DNA of 64,000 nt from positions 382,501 to 446,500 of the forward strand of contig JACEVL010000835.1 in the NCBI GenBank assembly GCA_020284085.1. The letters are read 5' to 3'. Of this stretch, positions 48,615-61,886 are shown piece after piece. A program made the translations under genes and the position numbers. Position 1 is the stretch's first letter. Each line of letters starts with the position of its first letter. The notes beneath the pieces are model-generated. The model made no database searches. It was given only the letters and a program-made list of their open reading frames with translations, and was not told where the DNA came from. This stretch comes from Aporrectodea caliginosa. Lineage: Eukaryota; Annelida; Clitellata; Crassiclitellata; Lumbricidae.

Positions 48615-51359
48615 GCAAAATTCTTCGTTAATTGGGAGATATCTAAAGGCACTACATCAATCAGATATATGCGTACATTCACAGGGAATCAGATTATCAG
48701 ACCTGTATGTAATCATATGTGCATAAATACATTCATACATACACGTACATGTTTGTGACTCTGCATACATTTATTTATGTAATACATGCACTCGCACAGG
48801 CAAGATTTGCGTATACGTGTATATTGCACACATGCAATCAGATGTATAGACATAAACGTTTATATATATAAAATATAGTATTACAGTATAGACTGTAGGC
48901 CTATACATGTAGACAGTAGGCCTACACGTACTTGTAGTTCCTACCAACTCGTTAAAAGGGTAAGGCAAAGCCTGGCGAAATCGCGAAAGCTTTCGTACAC
49001 AGCCATCCGAAAACTGTCTATCACTTTAAGCTTCCAGAACTTACCAACAGTAGCAAGGACAAAGTATAGAGTGCCATGGTTACCATTGGTCATTTCGAAA
49101 CAACGGGCTTCCTTACTACCAGGGATGGGCAGTAATTTGAAATTACTTGAAATTGCGCAATATGTAATTTTGTATTTCAATTACATTTTCCACGTATTTT
49201 TTAAACTTGAAATTACATTTCATGTCCCAAAGTAATTTATAATGTGTAATTCATTACATTTCTCCAAGTAATTTGCCCATTCCTGCTTACTGCCTCCTCT
49301 TCCTAATTCACATGGACTATTCTGTTTATTGGCGATTGGGAGCTAATTGTGTTGGTAGCAGTGGGAGGGGTAACTAAAAGGCAGGACCAAAATGTATGGG
49401 GAATGTGCATCTCCAATGGGATGTACATGTACACCGTACACGTAATCAGAACCGGCGGGTTCCTCCCATCCCCCTACAAATTGGAAAGATGCATCTTCAG
49501 TGAGATATAGTCAGAACCACTCAGAGAGTAGGCCTACCTAAACTACCTATACCCGTACAAATTGCACTTTAAAGGCAACAGCCCTTCCAGTTGACATTCA
49601 CAACTCCGTTACCATCAAGTTCACTCTATGGCCAGTCTAGTTTTAACTGCGGTAGATTTGTGCAATTGCAAGCTCCAAGTTTATTCAATGGCCGGGCCTA
49701 ACGGTTCTGTTACGTGAGCCAACTCCGAGGCGCTCAATCAAACTTAAATCTGTGAGGCAAGCTGCCTTCCAAGGAACACAGGCCAAACAGTAATACAGGC
49801 AGACAACTACAGTGGATGGTGCTTGGAATTGCAACGAACAAGGTAAGGAGAAGAAACGGTAGAAACGCAAAACGTCGTAACATTCGGTCATTGGGGTCTA
49901 ACCAGAATAAAACTGAAAAGTTTGTATTGTACTAGACCGATGCCTAAGCCTTCCAGCACAAGCACTTTGTTTTGAATCACGGTTACACAAGCCTACGAGT
50001 ACATCTGATCGTTTTACTATACCAACTGCATTGTCCAATTCTGTACTACACAGCACGTTTTTGCAAATAAAAAGATCTCAGAATTCAACTACACTGTGAA
50101 CAATGAGGCCACTCTTTCTGAAGTGCAAGTCGTGTTCTTCGTAAGCTTTTTAGAGTGGCCTGTCGGCAAATACAATCTGTGCCCTAGGCCTCATTCTTTT
50201 GAACTTACTAGTAAGAACAATAAGAGCTTCATATGGCGTATGCTGTTTAAAAATGTTTACTATACTAAATCTGCTAATCTGTTGACATATGTTAACTGTT
50301 GCGTTCTGACGACGGGTCTTATCTCAGTAAACGAATATATGATATGATAAGATTGCAACAAGTTCATAACATAAGAAGTTGCAAGGAAATGATTAAGAAA
50401 CATGGTCAGAAACGGTAGTAATTACAGTAGTGAACATTTCTCAGTTTTCAAAGCCAAATGGCTATAGGCATGACTGATCAGACAAAATAAAAATATGCCT
50501 AAACCAAAAAATAACCAAAACAATATCTTTTCAAGCTGATATAATACAATTATGTACATGTAACAAACATAAAACAAGAACTCAGACGTTTCCATAAGAC
50601 TGCGCTTTTAAGCATAAAAATAAAAAAATTAGAACAGGCCCATAGGCCTATACATAAAAACAAAGTTTACAAAATGGACTTTGAACGACATTCACTAAAG
50701 AGAGAAGCAATAAACAATTATAATTTATAATACACGCACGTTTTGTAAATAGCTCATCAGCAAGTTACTCCAGTTTGTTTCAATCCGGCAACAGTCATAT
50801 ACCATGTTAAAGACTCAAAAGCAAGTACTTCACCCCTGACTTGAAAGCCCAACTTAGTATATACACAACCAAAATTATCACTAGAGTCAGACATAACAAC
50901 ATGCCCTGTAGAGTTATTTAGAAGGCACAATAAAACCGTCTAGTTACATAATATGTTACAATCGCTGCTCAAAGTCTAATGCAACACTGTCAGATTCGTA
51001 TGTTCATTGAAGAAAGTTGGAAGCAACATTCAGCATGAAAATAGCACCTTTATTAATACCAACACTTGCATCTTTAGACTAGATCCAAAAGCAGCTAATT
51101 TTAGTATTTTTGTATTTGTAGTGATAAAATGTCCAAGTTGCATGTCAAACTGTTTAAAAATTCATGAACTTCAAATGCAAATGAAAGTTACAGATGGCAC
51201 AGTATTAAATATTCAAAATTAACCAACTGTGCTTGTTTTTTTTACCAAGTACAATACCTTGAACTAAAATGAAACCCCTATTGGGTGTTGTTACAAAAGG
51301 TATCAATAATCAAATAACGTACAAGTTTAGCCTTTTTATTTTGCCTACTTTTATTACTT
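48615..51359. other. Convergent 3' flanks, no gene recognised
   Basis: Between the stop codons of the binding-protein gene (plus) and the zinc-finger gene (minus). I looked on the plus strand for exons with membrane segments or the pore-lining M2 pattern of Cys-loop receptors and found none. For the minus-strand gene AATAAA lies at 51,335-51,340, about 20 bases past the stop. For the plus-strand gene the nearest clear AATAAA is at about 49,907. Confidence 0.5.
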
Positions 51360-54300
51360 CTATTTTACTTTCAGATTCAACTTTACTAACTGGTACTTAT
51401 TACACAGCCTTGTAAGAGCTTTATCATTCAGATTTGATACATTCTTCAGCTTGACAACAGCATTTAAAGATACCTTTGTTACAGAATTGTGAAGCACTGT
51501 CTGTTTTAACCGAACATTCTGGTTCTTTTTCACTTTCAGTTCTAATTCAGGGTGTACCTTACGTAAATGCCGATTTACAGAAACCTTCGTAAATCCAGAG
51601 AATGAACAGTACCAGCACTGAAACGGTTTTTTGATCATATGCATTGCAACGTGTTCCTCAAAGTCTTCATCCAGAAACGTCTGAAAGTTGCAGAACCCAC
51701 ACTTCTGGCGAACTGGCTTCCAGAGTTTGGGATCAACAGTCGGCTGCTTGTTGTCCAAATGCTCTGCAAGATGCTTTTCGAAATAGCCCAGTTTCCTAGT
51801 TTTGTATGTGCAGTTGTTACAGCACATTCTAACTGTACGATCTGCAAAACTTTCTGCAACTGACAATGGACTTGAATAGTTACAATGTTCTTTTGTAGAT
51901 AAATCTGTAGTTGATACAGAACATATGCTGCTACTCGTCTCAATGTCTGAGTCATCTTTTTCAGAATCAAACCTCAAAAACTGACTCTTCTTTTGTTTTT
52001 GTTTACCAATACGCTTCTTTGAAGACTTCTTTGAGGTAGCAGTTGACACAGATGACTTGCTAATGTTACTCCTCTGACTAACACAGGAAGTAGTAGATTC
52101 AGCTTCAGAAGAGCACAGGTTGTCATAAGCAGATAACCGATTCGTTTTTGAGCCACTGGTTGCTGCATACACCGGTTTGCTGGTAGGGTCCAGACAGCTG
52201 TCCTGTATAGCTAAACTCGAAGCACCTGGCGCCAACGTTGATGCAAGGCTAATATTTGGCATACCTTCTGAAATGTTAGCAACATAAGTGGTGTTCTGTA
52301 CAATAACACCACCACTCCCAGGTGCATTTACGCTATACATATTGCTACCATATGAAGGATTAATGGCTTCTTTCAGTAGTTCATGCATCTGTTGTGCATG
52401 CTGTGGATTGGTACTAGTCCCCAAGAGATTCAACTGATTTGCTGCCGGTTGGAATGGATATGCAGTCTTCCCAGGATTAGCAGCACCTTGATTTGCAAAG
52501 GACGTAGGGACAGTCATTCCAGTTCCTGCTGCTAAGTTTGCCATTAGCAAACGTGCTAACAAGTTGGCAAAACCTGAAGTGTCCACAACAGGCTGTATTC
52601 CAGGTACGGGTAACGATGATCCTGCCATCATTCCTGGAGCTGATAGTCCAACAGATGATGGAATTTGTGTTCCCATTGTCTGCATTGCTGGCACCTGTGT
52701 CACTGGAACTGTTTGAGTTGTCATCATGTTTGCTGCAAACAGATTCGTCATGAAAGTGGTAAGGAGACTATTACCTGCCAAAGGAGAAGGGAAACTGGAA
52801 GAAGGAATGGAATGACTCGGCATGCTTGTCATCAGGTTACTACCAGGAGCACACAATGCATTCCTGTTGTCTCCGACCGTTGAATTATAGGACACCGAAG
52901 CCGCAGTTGTCATTTGAGAACTTGTCATCAGTTTACTATCAGAAGCACCCAATGCATTCTCATTGTCTCCGGTCATTGAAGTCGTAGTGGCAGAAGTCAT
53001 TTGAGAACTAATACTCAAAGACACTTCTGAAGTCATATTCAATGTTGAGAATTCGTCATTAGTTGCTTCAACTGTAGGAATTTGAACTGTATTACCAGCA
53101 GGCTGTTTCCTAAAATTTTGAATAAAGAATATGTTTTACAAATATGAAATTGTCATTACTCAAAAACCAATGTACAAACTCAAATATCCAAAAAACTATA
53201 CTATAATACAATAACTAAGGTTTTCCAAGTACAAAAAATTAATACGAGTGTTTTTCTACAAGTGTATCAAAAGTTCAAAACTATCACTATCAGCCAAACA
53301 AGACAGGAATGATTGGTTCTTCACCTAAGTCGTGTTTATATAAAACTACATGATTTGTAGTAGTGGAATTCTGGTAAGCTTTAACAATATCAACAACAAA
53401 GAAACCTGCCTTAAATTTGCACCATAGAATGACGACCATTTTTGTCCTTTCAGTAAGTCTTCTCTCTCAGAATCTGATTTTTCTGGTAAAGTTCCTTTAT
53501 CTGCTGTGAAATAAAGCCTCATAAAAATATTTGCAACAACTCCAGAAAGAATGAGTATCAATTAAATGTAATAAATTGCATCTAGGCAAAAAGTATAGTA
53601 CACCTTCAAGGCAACTGATTTTTTTAATTGTCAACCAAAAATTGAATGCATTGGCTGAAATTGAGTCACCAATTAATTATTTCAGCTCAGATTTCCTCAA
53701 TGTAATAAACCCTATTGGTAAGAAGTATTTTACACCTTTCTGGTAACAAATTTACTTCTCGACTACCTCACGGAATATAACCGATTATTAATAGGTGACC
53801 CACTATTTATTTTGGCTCAAATTACTTAAATGCAATTTACTGTAAACGCAAGATGTATTTTACATTGTTATGACAAATGATTTAATTCTCAATCATCGCT
53901 TGAAGCGCAATGGATTGCCAGAGCATAATCCACTACTTATTTCAGCTCAGATTTTTTCTTAAGAAAGCCTTTCAAAGCTCCTTACTTCTCCAGGATTTAA
54001 AATGCATTAGCATTTTATTATATACAACCTTATACTGTTTCATCCATGATTCACTTATGTACCAACAAACATCAATACAAGGGTATAAAACTTGAGCAAA
54101 ATATTAATAACAATCATTAATCCCACAATTTAATAAAACTTTTATAGTATTAATTATTGCCCAAAGATTTCCTTCCTACCACAAACCTAACCCAATCTTT
54201 AAATAATTAAGAAAGAACCAATAACACTGTTAAATTTATATAAAATCCTACCATCTGTTTTTGCTGTCTTCATCTTCTTGGCTGGTAATCCAACATCTGA

Positions 54301-57300
54301 TGCTTCAGAGAATGGCCGAGTTCTTTGTTTAGATTCCTTGTTAGCAGAAACCCATTCATCCACCAAGACCGCACTTCCTGGATGGTTTTCCTTAAAGTGC
54401 AGCTGCACATTCGACAGGCCACGAATCATAGTTCCACAACACCTGCAGAGATAGTATGTCGAAGAGTGAACATCTTTAGCATGTTTCTCGTAATCCGTTT
54501 CACTGCTGAACGTTGTCGAACATGACTCGCATCTATGCGTCGACACAATTTTCCTAGCATGGTTCTGCAAAAACTGTCCAAATGCTGGGGACGAGCCTAC
54601 AGAAGCACTGGTCGTACGGATGTCACTGCTAGCTGTTGAACTATGGCCAGACACTGAATCGTCAATACTAATCCCAGAGCCTCTGTTGGTTGTTTCATCC
54701 ATGCCGGTTGAAGCAGTCTTACTATCGCTAGCATTAGATTTGGATACCTCTTCCGTAAGCCTTGCTCTTTTTACAGTACGCTTGCCTTTTCCTGATTGTC
54801 CCTTCTGAGAAGCTCTCTGTACTCGTTCTTTAACCGTTTCTTTTGCAGCAAGGTTTTTCCGTTTGTTCGAGACAGGTTTATCAGACTCTGGCACTTCTTT
54901 CGGCTGGTTCTTAGGATTCCATAAAGCAAATGTCAACCCATCACCTCTGTTTGCCTGCGTATTTGCTGCTTCACTCGTTTCTGCTTTACTGGCATCCGTT
55001 AAATGTCCATTATAATGCCGTATCAAGTTCAAACGAATCCGATCGGTGTAGTAGCATTTTGGACACTTGATCGCCTGAGAAAAAATGAACTCGTTGGGCA
55101 GACTCTTCTCAAAATCACTTGTGGTATGATTTCCTACATTTCTCGGAAGAGTTGGAACGCTCGATGGAACACTCGATGGTGAAATCAAAAAAGACCTTTT
55201 GCCTGCATTGGGTCCCTGGTATTTTTTAATCCTACGTTTAGTTGAATTGTATATTATATCATTCTGTGGTGATTTTCCCAAGTCAGGCCTATGTGCCAAA
55301 TGACCTGTGTTCCCCTTAGGCCGCCGCCCCGGTTTTTTTCTTTGTTTTACTGAATTCATTTCAATATCAGACTTCTGAGCGTCTCTCTTGTTATTTTTAC
55401 TGACGTCACCCCTTCTTTCATAAGCTAAACTCTTAGCAGAAGAGAAACTCGCATTTCTTGAATCCTTTGTTCCCTTACGTTCACTATTTTGCGGAGCATC
55501 AGGCTCACTCACGTGATCATCGTTTGCGCGCTCGTCAGTTTCAGTATAATTCTTACTGTGTGATGACTCGATAGAATCAGTAGTATTTTCCCTCTGCTGC
55601 AGAATTGTAGAGACACTTTTATTTTCTGTGCAACACAGTGTGGCAGATCCAACAGAGTCATTTTTATCCATTGAACTTTGATTATCCTTTGAAATTTCAC
55701 ACGTCATGTTGTCAGAGATCATATCCTTTGGAAACTCAATAGCTTCTGGGCAACATTTCTTGCGGTAAGCAAGAGCAAGATAATCTGCCAACTTCTTCAG
55801 CCTATGCTGAACTTCTATGTGTCTGAAGAAAAGACTGCCCCAAGGATACCCCGAAGAACAGAACGGGCATTTAAAGATGCCGTCCATATAAGCAATGTTG
55901 GTGCTCTCACGTCTAACGCCCAATGCTTTACCTGGATGACTATGATATATATGTTTCATTACGCGAGACATATACGTAGACTGTCTGCTGCAATATCTGC
56001 AAGCAAATATCTTAAGAGTGTGCTCACCAATATGGTGTGCCATATGCCAGATTAATGTATCCTTTGAATTGTCAGAGAAGCCACACTCAGTACAACAGTA
56101 TTCTTTTTTCTTCTTTACTGCAAGTTTGGGATGACAGGATTCTACATGCCAGCTTAACTGGACACTGCAATTGCACGTGTACGAACACTGATCGCATACT
56201 GTAGAGAGTGGAGTTGAATCACGAGAATATCGGCAGTATTCAACCGGCTGATTAGTGTCGGGTCTTATAGACAGCATTTGCTTTCGTCTACGTGGAGAAA
56301 TACTATCATCTCCAGATACTGGAGCAGAAATATTCTCAGTTGAACCAGACATCTTGCTGGTTAACTCTGTGTTCGTCACACAAGCCACTTCTGCCCCAGA
56401 AGTACCAACAGCAATTTCCCTGTCATCTTTTTGGAATGTTTCACGTGTTCCCGCAAAATCACCAACAAGGTCGCTTTTAAAATTCAAATGCCTACAAGCT
56501 TTTGTGCGCAAAGAATTCAAAGTTGGAGCAGAAAAACGCAGCTGCTCCGTTGACTTTAGAGTCAGATTCTCGAACAAGTTTTTGTCGGTATTTTTCGTTT
56601 CAGTTCTCGGTGTAGCATTCTTTTCCTGAGATGTTGGTGACGAGGGTTCGACATCACAGAGATTATCCGGGGTGGGTCTTTTCGAAGATATGTTGCTGGC
56701 TTTTCTCACTTCTGAAAGCTTCAAGGTGGGCGTTGAAGAACGTGGATATTCAGACATGTCCATACTTGGGAGAATACTTTTCACTAACATCACCATACCC
56801 AAAACAAGAGGACAGTCAGTACTTTGACAATCGAGTCTATTGCAAATTTTTGAAGTACCATGAAAGTGCTGCCAAACATGTTTTTTAAACAACTGTTCAG
56901 AAACGGTTTCCCAACTCAAGCACGTGAGGCATTTAAATTTCTCATCACGAAAAACAAACTTTCCTGGACCACTAGCAGGCACTGGTTCATCTAAAGATAG
57001 AGTGTCAGGCTCACTTTCCGTCCTATTATCCTGGCTACTTGGTGAACAAACTTCGGAGTCATGTCCTGTCACGTGAGAAAACACTGTCAATAGCTCCGAG
57101 TCTGATTCCACTTGCACCTGTCTATTGTCTTTACTGAGGACGGAACAGGAAGAATTAGAAGGAGTATTATCACGTGTTGTGCACCTGGAATCAATTATGA
57201 GCGGCACTGATAAGGAATCGTCGAAACCCTGCAAATTTGATACGCCTTCAGACTGTGGCACCCATTGCCATTTTATTGGCAAATCCTCAGGCTTTTTCGC

Positions 57301-58137
57301 ATGTCCTTGGACAACATCCTCTAAGCAATCTGTCCGAGATTCATCTAATCCGTCATCAGGCACATTAAGAACACAGAAATCACTAGAATCAGACTCTGTA
57401 GCAGCCGCTGAATATGAGAATGCATTAATGTAATTGTACTCCGCGCTGAATTCCAAAACTGATGCACTTGCCGAACTGGAACCTTTTCCCAATCTTGAGC
57501 CATTTGCCGAAGGCACCACACAGCAGTTCTCTTTCTGTCTGGGTTCTGCACTTGCCTTGTTAACTGATATCCTAGATGCAGCATTGTCGGTTATCTCTAC
57601 ATCAGTCAGATTAGATTCATTTAACACGCTGCCACAAATGGTTGCTTCGTGTAAATCCGAAAGAATTTCAACTTCTGCAGAACTGTCATGTGGTGTAATG
57701 CGTTGTGGAAACCAAAACGTCCGTCTTAAAGGTCCGATTTCACTAAATATGTCGTCAAGCAGCTGCTCAGCATCTTCAAAGAACATTTGCAAAGGCGTCT
57801 TGGAGTGGAAAGTAGACGAATGCCTTCTTAGATCTGGAATAGATGCCACAGTGGTCCCACAATGGCATCTATATGGATATGGTAGAATGTGGTGGCGGAC
57901 ATGTTCCCTGAAAGAAAGTCGACTATCGGTTTTACGATTACAGTCCAAACACTGGTATATTCCATCCTTGAATAGAAACGTCGCCTTCGGCATCTCCTCT
58001 TCGGCCGTTTCATAAACAAAGTGAGTACGCATGTGCAAAACAATTCCGCAAGCATCGCGCTTACTGTACGTACACCCGGGGGCTGTACAGTGAAAACGGG
58101 ACGCGGCTCCATCAGGTACTTCTCCTGATGTTGGCAT
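51360..58137 (-). CDS. Large C2H2 zinc-finger protein (3 coding exons, about 1,908 residues)
   Basis: Probable nuclear DNA-binding regulator. Exons: 54,252-58,179 (Met at 58,137), 53,406-53,503 and 51,360-53,102. Phases agree (1, then 0) and a TAG ends the frame. The first exon has eleven finger-like motifs: three at residues 15-111 (the third with C-x1-C spacing), one near 402, four at about 645-780, one near 1,027 and two near 1,205-1,260. Examples are YQCLDCNRKTDSRLSFREH and FKCPFCSSGYPWGSLFFRH. An AT-hook-like KKPGRRPKGN lies near 940. The last exon has a Ser/Thr/Met-rich stretch, the basic patch KKSSKKRIGKQKQKK and three fingers ending in FQCWYCSFSGFTKVSVNRH. Scattered fingers in long disordered linkers recall ZNF462-type proteins, but I cannot assign an orthologue. 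A good acceptor at 58,180 and an open frame above the Met (KSCRQKKAADNIF) mean an upstream coding exon is possible. The first-exon start is the least certain point. Confidence 0.9.
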
Positions 58138-58179
58138 CCGAAAGATATTGTCGGCGGCCTTCTTCTGTCGACAAGATTT

Positions 58180-58599
58180 CTGAAATAAATCAAATAGTTC
58201 TAATCAAAAGTTCAAATGTTCAAATATGTCAATGACTCAAAACTCGCAGTTTTTACAGGGCAATATTTATAGGGCAGAAGAATACATTCATTGCCAGCAG
58301 GTATCTACGACTGAAAAACATTCAATGAGTGGCTTCGAATATCCACAACAGAGCAGTTTCCCCAATGGATACTCCCGCATGCACAAATTGAATTGCGATC
58401 ATCGAAAAGCACCTTCTGAGGTGTAGCCTACATAACACAGTAAACACTCTATAATTATGATGTCCATGTGCATATATATACACACAACAGGATCAATGTT
58501 GGTTGGAACACTAAGTGATTGCACATGGTCACATTGTTATGTATCAGGAAATAAAAAGTGTTCATGTGTTAAGCCTTTTTCGCAGCACTGTCCATATAA
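58180..58599. other. Upstream flank or first intron of the zinc-finger gene
   Basis: AACTATTTGATTTATTTCAG (minus strand) just above 58,179 is a good acceptor. This stretch is therefore more likely intron than promoter. No upstream exon could be placed. Confidence 0.5.
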
Positions 58600-59094
58600 T
58601 TATGATGGGCTCACGGCTTGCCGGCTTAAATGCCTTGACAGAGTCCTGCGCACGGCTGCCCGCCTTGTGGGCCGCATCCCTAAGTTCAGTCGAGTCTCGG
58701 GGTACATGCGGGATGTCCTCCATTGGCACCTCTGCCCGCAGCGCATTGCCTACCTAGTCTCTGCACTGGTTCGGCACTGCGCTGAGGGCCTGGCTCCTCC
58801 ATATCTGCGGGAACTCTGCTGCCCTACTGTGATTGTTCCGCGTCGTGGCTCGTTACGCTCGGCAGTGCAAGCGGAGTTCCTTGTCCCCCGTGCTCGGACT
58901 GCTATCCGACAGAGCCGCGCCTTCTCTGTGGCTGGCCCAGTGACCTGGAATGGGCTTCCGGTGGCACTGCGTCTGACCCCAACAGGATACTCTGCTCAGT
59001 TCTTCTCTGGCCTTAAGACTGTCCTGTTTGACAGAGGTTGGGCTGGGAGCGCTCCTAAGTAGACTGTCTTGAAGGCGCGCTATGTAAAACTGCT

Positions 59095-59147
<53 letters not shown>

Positions 59148-59150
59148 TCT
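58600..59150 (+). mobile_element. CR1/L2-type LINE 3' copy with (AAT)n tail
   Basis: The frame reads CRLKCLDRVLRTAARLVGRI, YMRDVLHWHLCPQRIAYLVS, GLAPPYLRELCCPTV, SRAFSVAGPVTWNGLPVALR and FFSGLKTVLFDRGWAGSAPK, then a stop. This is the C-terminal end of a CR1/L2-type reverse-transcriptase polyprotein. About 150 codons are intact, the best-preserved copy in the window, so it is probably young. GGCGCGCTATGTAAAACTG and an AAT array follow. Confidence 0.9.
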
Positions 59151-60244
59151 ACTATAAGAGCGCTACTGAATCGCCACGGCTGTGAGCGGCGATGTATAAA
59201 TTACTAATTACATTACATTACTATGTCACATCTGCACCAAGTTCACTTCTGGAGAAAAATATAGTCTGCCTTGGGTTTCTTGAATTAAATCATGTATTGT
59301 TTGCATCAGAATCAAATGGTCTCCCTTCCCTGATATTAATAGTAAACACATGCACTTGCAAAATTCCCAAGTGATGAGGACATTGCCAAACCTTAACACT
59401 TTCAATGCCACCACATTTATTATCACCAAGCCAAAGAATTTTCAAGGAAAATGGTCAAAATGAAATTATCACCAAGCCAAAGAATTTTCAAGAAAAATGG
59501 TCAAAATGAAATACTTTCTAGTTATCAAAAGCTTTGCAAATTTGCATACACAACTTCAGGAAAATGTCAAAAGCAATAATTTCATACTAGTTATTATATT
59601 TATTATCATTATTATTATTATTATCACATAAAATTACATGTTGCGATAAATATTACATTTTAAATAACAATTTCTCTTGCGATGCTGTCAATGGAACGCA
59701 TTATAAAATTCATTGCATACTTATTCCCTAAAGGTACATAATCGGTTTCACTGGAATGACTTATATAACTAACAATCTGAACACTACGTTTTTATTAGGT
59801 AGGTCTATGTTTGGAGATAAAAGTACAAAGTTCGTTTAGTTTAGCGCGGCTACACCCGACACATGTAGAAGGTGCAGTCTTAAAGTTTCCGTCTAGACTA
59901 GAACTACAGGTTTTACGCCACGCCTAAGTATATATATCCAACAAACCAGACACACCCCGCAGACCTACCAAATGCAGTTGCTCATAAACAGGCAACAGTT
60001 AAGTGCTTCATCAAAACTGTCACTAATGATGTAATTTCCAATTACGCCATCATCGATCACTGTCTTAAGTAAATTATCAGTCTGCACATCCGTCAAGGTT
60101 CAACAGGAAACTCATTAGCATCAATGCATCGCTTCTGCACAATCACAAGCCTGTGCGGGGGCCTACGTTCTTATCTGCTAGCGCTGTGTTGGTCGTTTCG
60201 CTTTGCAGTCCGATAGATTGCGTGATAGAATGGGAGACAAAAGT
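59151..60244. other. No gene recognised
   Basis: AT-rich intergenic DNA. ATTATCACCAAGCCAAAGAATTTTCAAG occurs twice (about 59,419 and 59,465), a 46-bp tandem duplication. Confidence 0.45.
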
Positions 60245-60446
60245 AATACAATACAATACAACTGCATTTTGATATTGCCCTTCTTCCAAAGTTCAGAAGT
60301 GCACACGCCTCAATGGCGGAGATGCAATTATATTGCAGAGGGAAGGATTTGTTCACGGTCCCTACACAGTAACCGGCCCGGACGAGGATCGAACCTGTAC
60401 TCTCCGCCTTACAGGCCGACCGCTCTAACTAATCGGCCACCGTGCC
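60245..60446 (-). mobile_element. Full-length tRNA-derived SINE, 202 bp
   Basis: Read on the minus strand it begins GGCACGGTGGCCGATTAGTT (A box) and contains GGTTCGATCC (B box). It continues with GGTTACTGTGTAGGGACCG and ends GTGTGCACTTCTGAACTTTG, GGGCAATATC and TTGTA repeats. The copy at 44,560-45,015 shares head, body and tail. Confidence 0.85.
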
Positions 60447-60589
60447 ACTCCACACCACTTCAAAGTAAGTGATGGATCTGCAAGACAGGCACTCCTTGGC
60501 GTCGGTGACTTCTGGATCGGGTATATTTTCGGTTTCTTAGTTTTAGCCTTGTGCTCAGGATATACTACACTCTTACATATGACTTCCTC

Positions 60590-61010
60590 CTTAGATGCAT
60601 GGGCAGGGTCCTACGGACAGCTGCCCGCCTTGTGGGTCGCATTCGTAAGTTCAGTCCAGTCTCAGGGTACATGCGGAATGTCCTCCATTGGCTCCCCTAC
60701 CTACAGCGCATTGTCTACCGGGTCTCTGCACTGGTCCGGGGCTCCTCCATATCTACGGGAACTCTGTTGCCCCTACTGTGACTGTTCAGCATGTGGTTCG
60801 TTGCGCTTGGCGGTGCAAACGGAGTTCCTTGCCCCCCGCACGGACAGCACCCGCGCCTTCTCTGTGGCTGGCCCGGTGACCTGGATTGGGCTTCCGGTGG
60901 TACTGCGTCTGACGCCAATACGGCACTCTGCTCTGTTCTTTTCTGGCCTTAAGACTGTCCTGTTTGGCTGGGGTTGGGCTGGGAGCGCTCCCGAGTAGAC
61001 TGTCTTGAAG
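60590..61010 (+). mobile_element. CR1/L2-type LINE 3' copy, frameshifted
   Basis: MGRVLRTAARLVGRIRKF and YMRNVLHWLPYLQRIVYRVS, then a shift, then APPYLRELCCP, RAFSVAGPVTWIGLPVVLR and KTVLFGWGWAGSAPE with a stop. It is clearly the same family as at 58.6 kb. A deletion removes the CAEGL block, and the copy stops at CTTGAAG without the GGCGCTATATAAAT end. Confidence 0.9.
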
Positions 61011-61886
61011 AAAATACCCTCAATTTTGAAAAAGTTTTGTAATGACTTCTCAATAATTATATAATGTGCTAAGCTAGCCTAAGCATCTATTCGTTGTCCT
61101 TCTGTAAGGTTAAGTCAGCTTTTGTTACGTGGTCTTGCATAGCAGTATCACATTGTTGAAGTGCGCAAGTAATCAAGTGTGCAACTGAGCAAGACATAAC
61201 GCCGTATCAGCAGTAGTGGGATAATGGACATGAAAAGGATGAGAGTCGGCCGTTTCGCTTAACAGCTTAAACTAGCCACATTGCCAACAGCTTCGAAGGA
61301 AAACACTAATGCGACCGCAGATAAAGCCCGCCTCATATTACTCTGCTTCGTAGCTTCGAGGTGCCTTATTTTGAGGTAACCCTAGACGACATAAACGCAA
61401 CAGATGACATGTTGAGTGAAGGTAAGGAAGTCACCAATTTGGCAACTTCGTCTAGTCCATCCCAGGTAAGGTCTAACCAATCTCCTTCCAGGTTGCAGTA
61501 TCCAAATCCGAATGGCTTAAGGTAGTTAACACAGTTCACCAGTGGATGCAGGGCTGGCAGGCAACTCATCTCTAGTTAAGAGCGGACATTCACACTTTTA
61601 GGGATACGATGTCCAACTTGGAAAGTTATGAAACAATCGAAATTCAGCATGCATGTTAGTCCGCAGACTCTGTGCTAACCAACATTAGCCGAAAGCGAGA
61701 GGATCAGTGAATCAGTCGTAACTCGAGCTGTCGAGCAGTATCGTATCGTATCTGAAAATATATAGAGCGCCTCTCGCAGCATATACTATTCAGAGGCGTT
61801 TTCAGCGCGGAAGTCCGGGGAAAAAGAAATGTCTTAAGAGAGCGAGAGGATGCGGCGGACATCCCAGATATGAGCTTAATCCGTAG
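61011..61886. other. No gene recognised; retroelement end near 61,755
   Basis: AAAATATATAGAGCGCCTC at about 61,753 is a variant of the reversed retroelement end. No supported exon. Confidence 0.4.

Noticed and set aside
48615..51359. Missing channel exons of a full nicotinic receptor
   Set aside because: Looked for M1-M3 hydrophobic segments with splice sites on the plus strand and found none. Exons hidden beyond the convergent gene cannot be excluded but would need a very long intron.
51360..53042. The 560-codon frame as a separate zinc-finger gene
   Set aside because: It would start at TTG. The frame stays open to an acceptor at 53,103 and joins in phase to the exons above, so it is the last exon of a larger gene.
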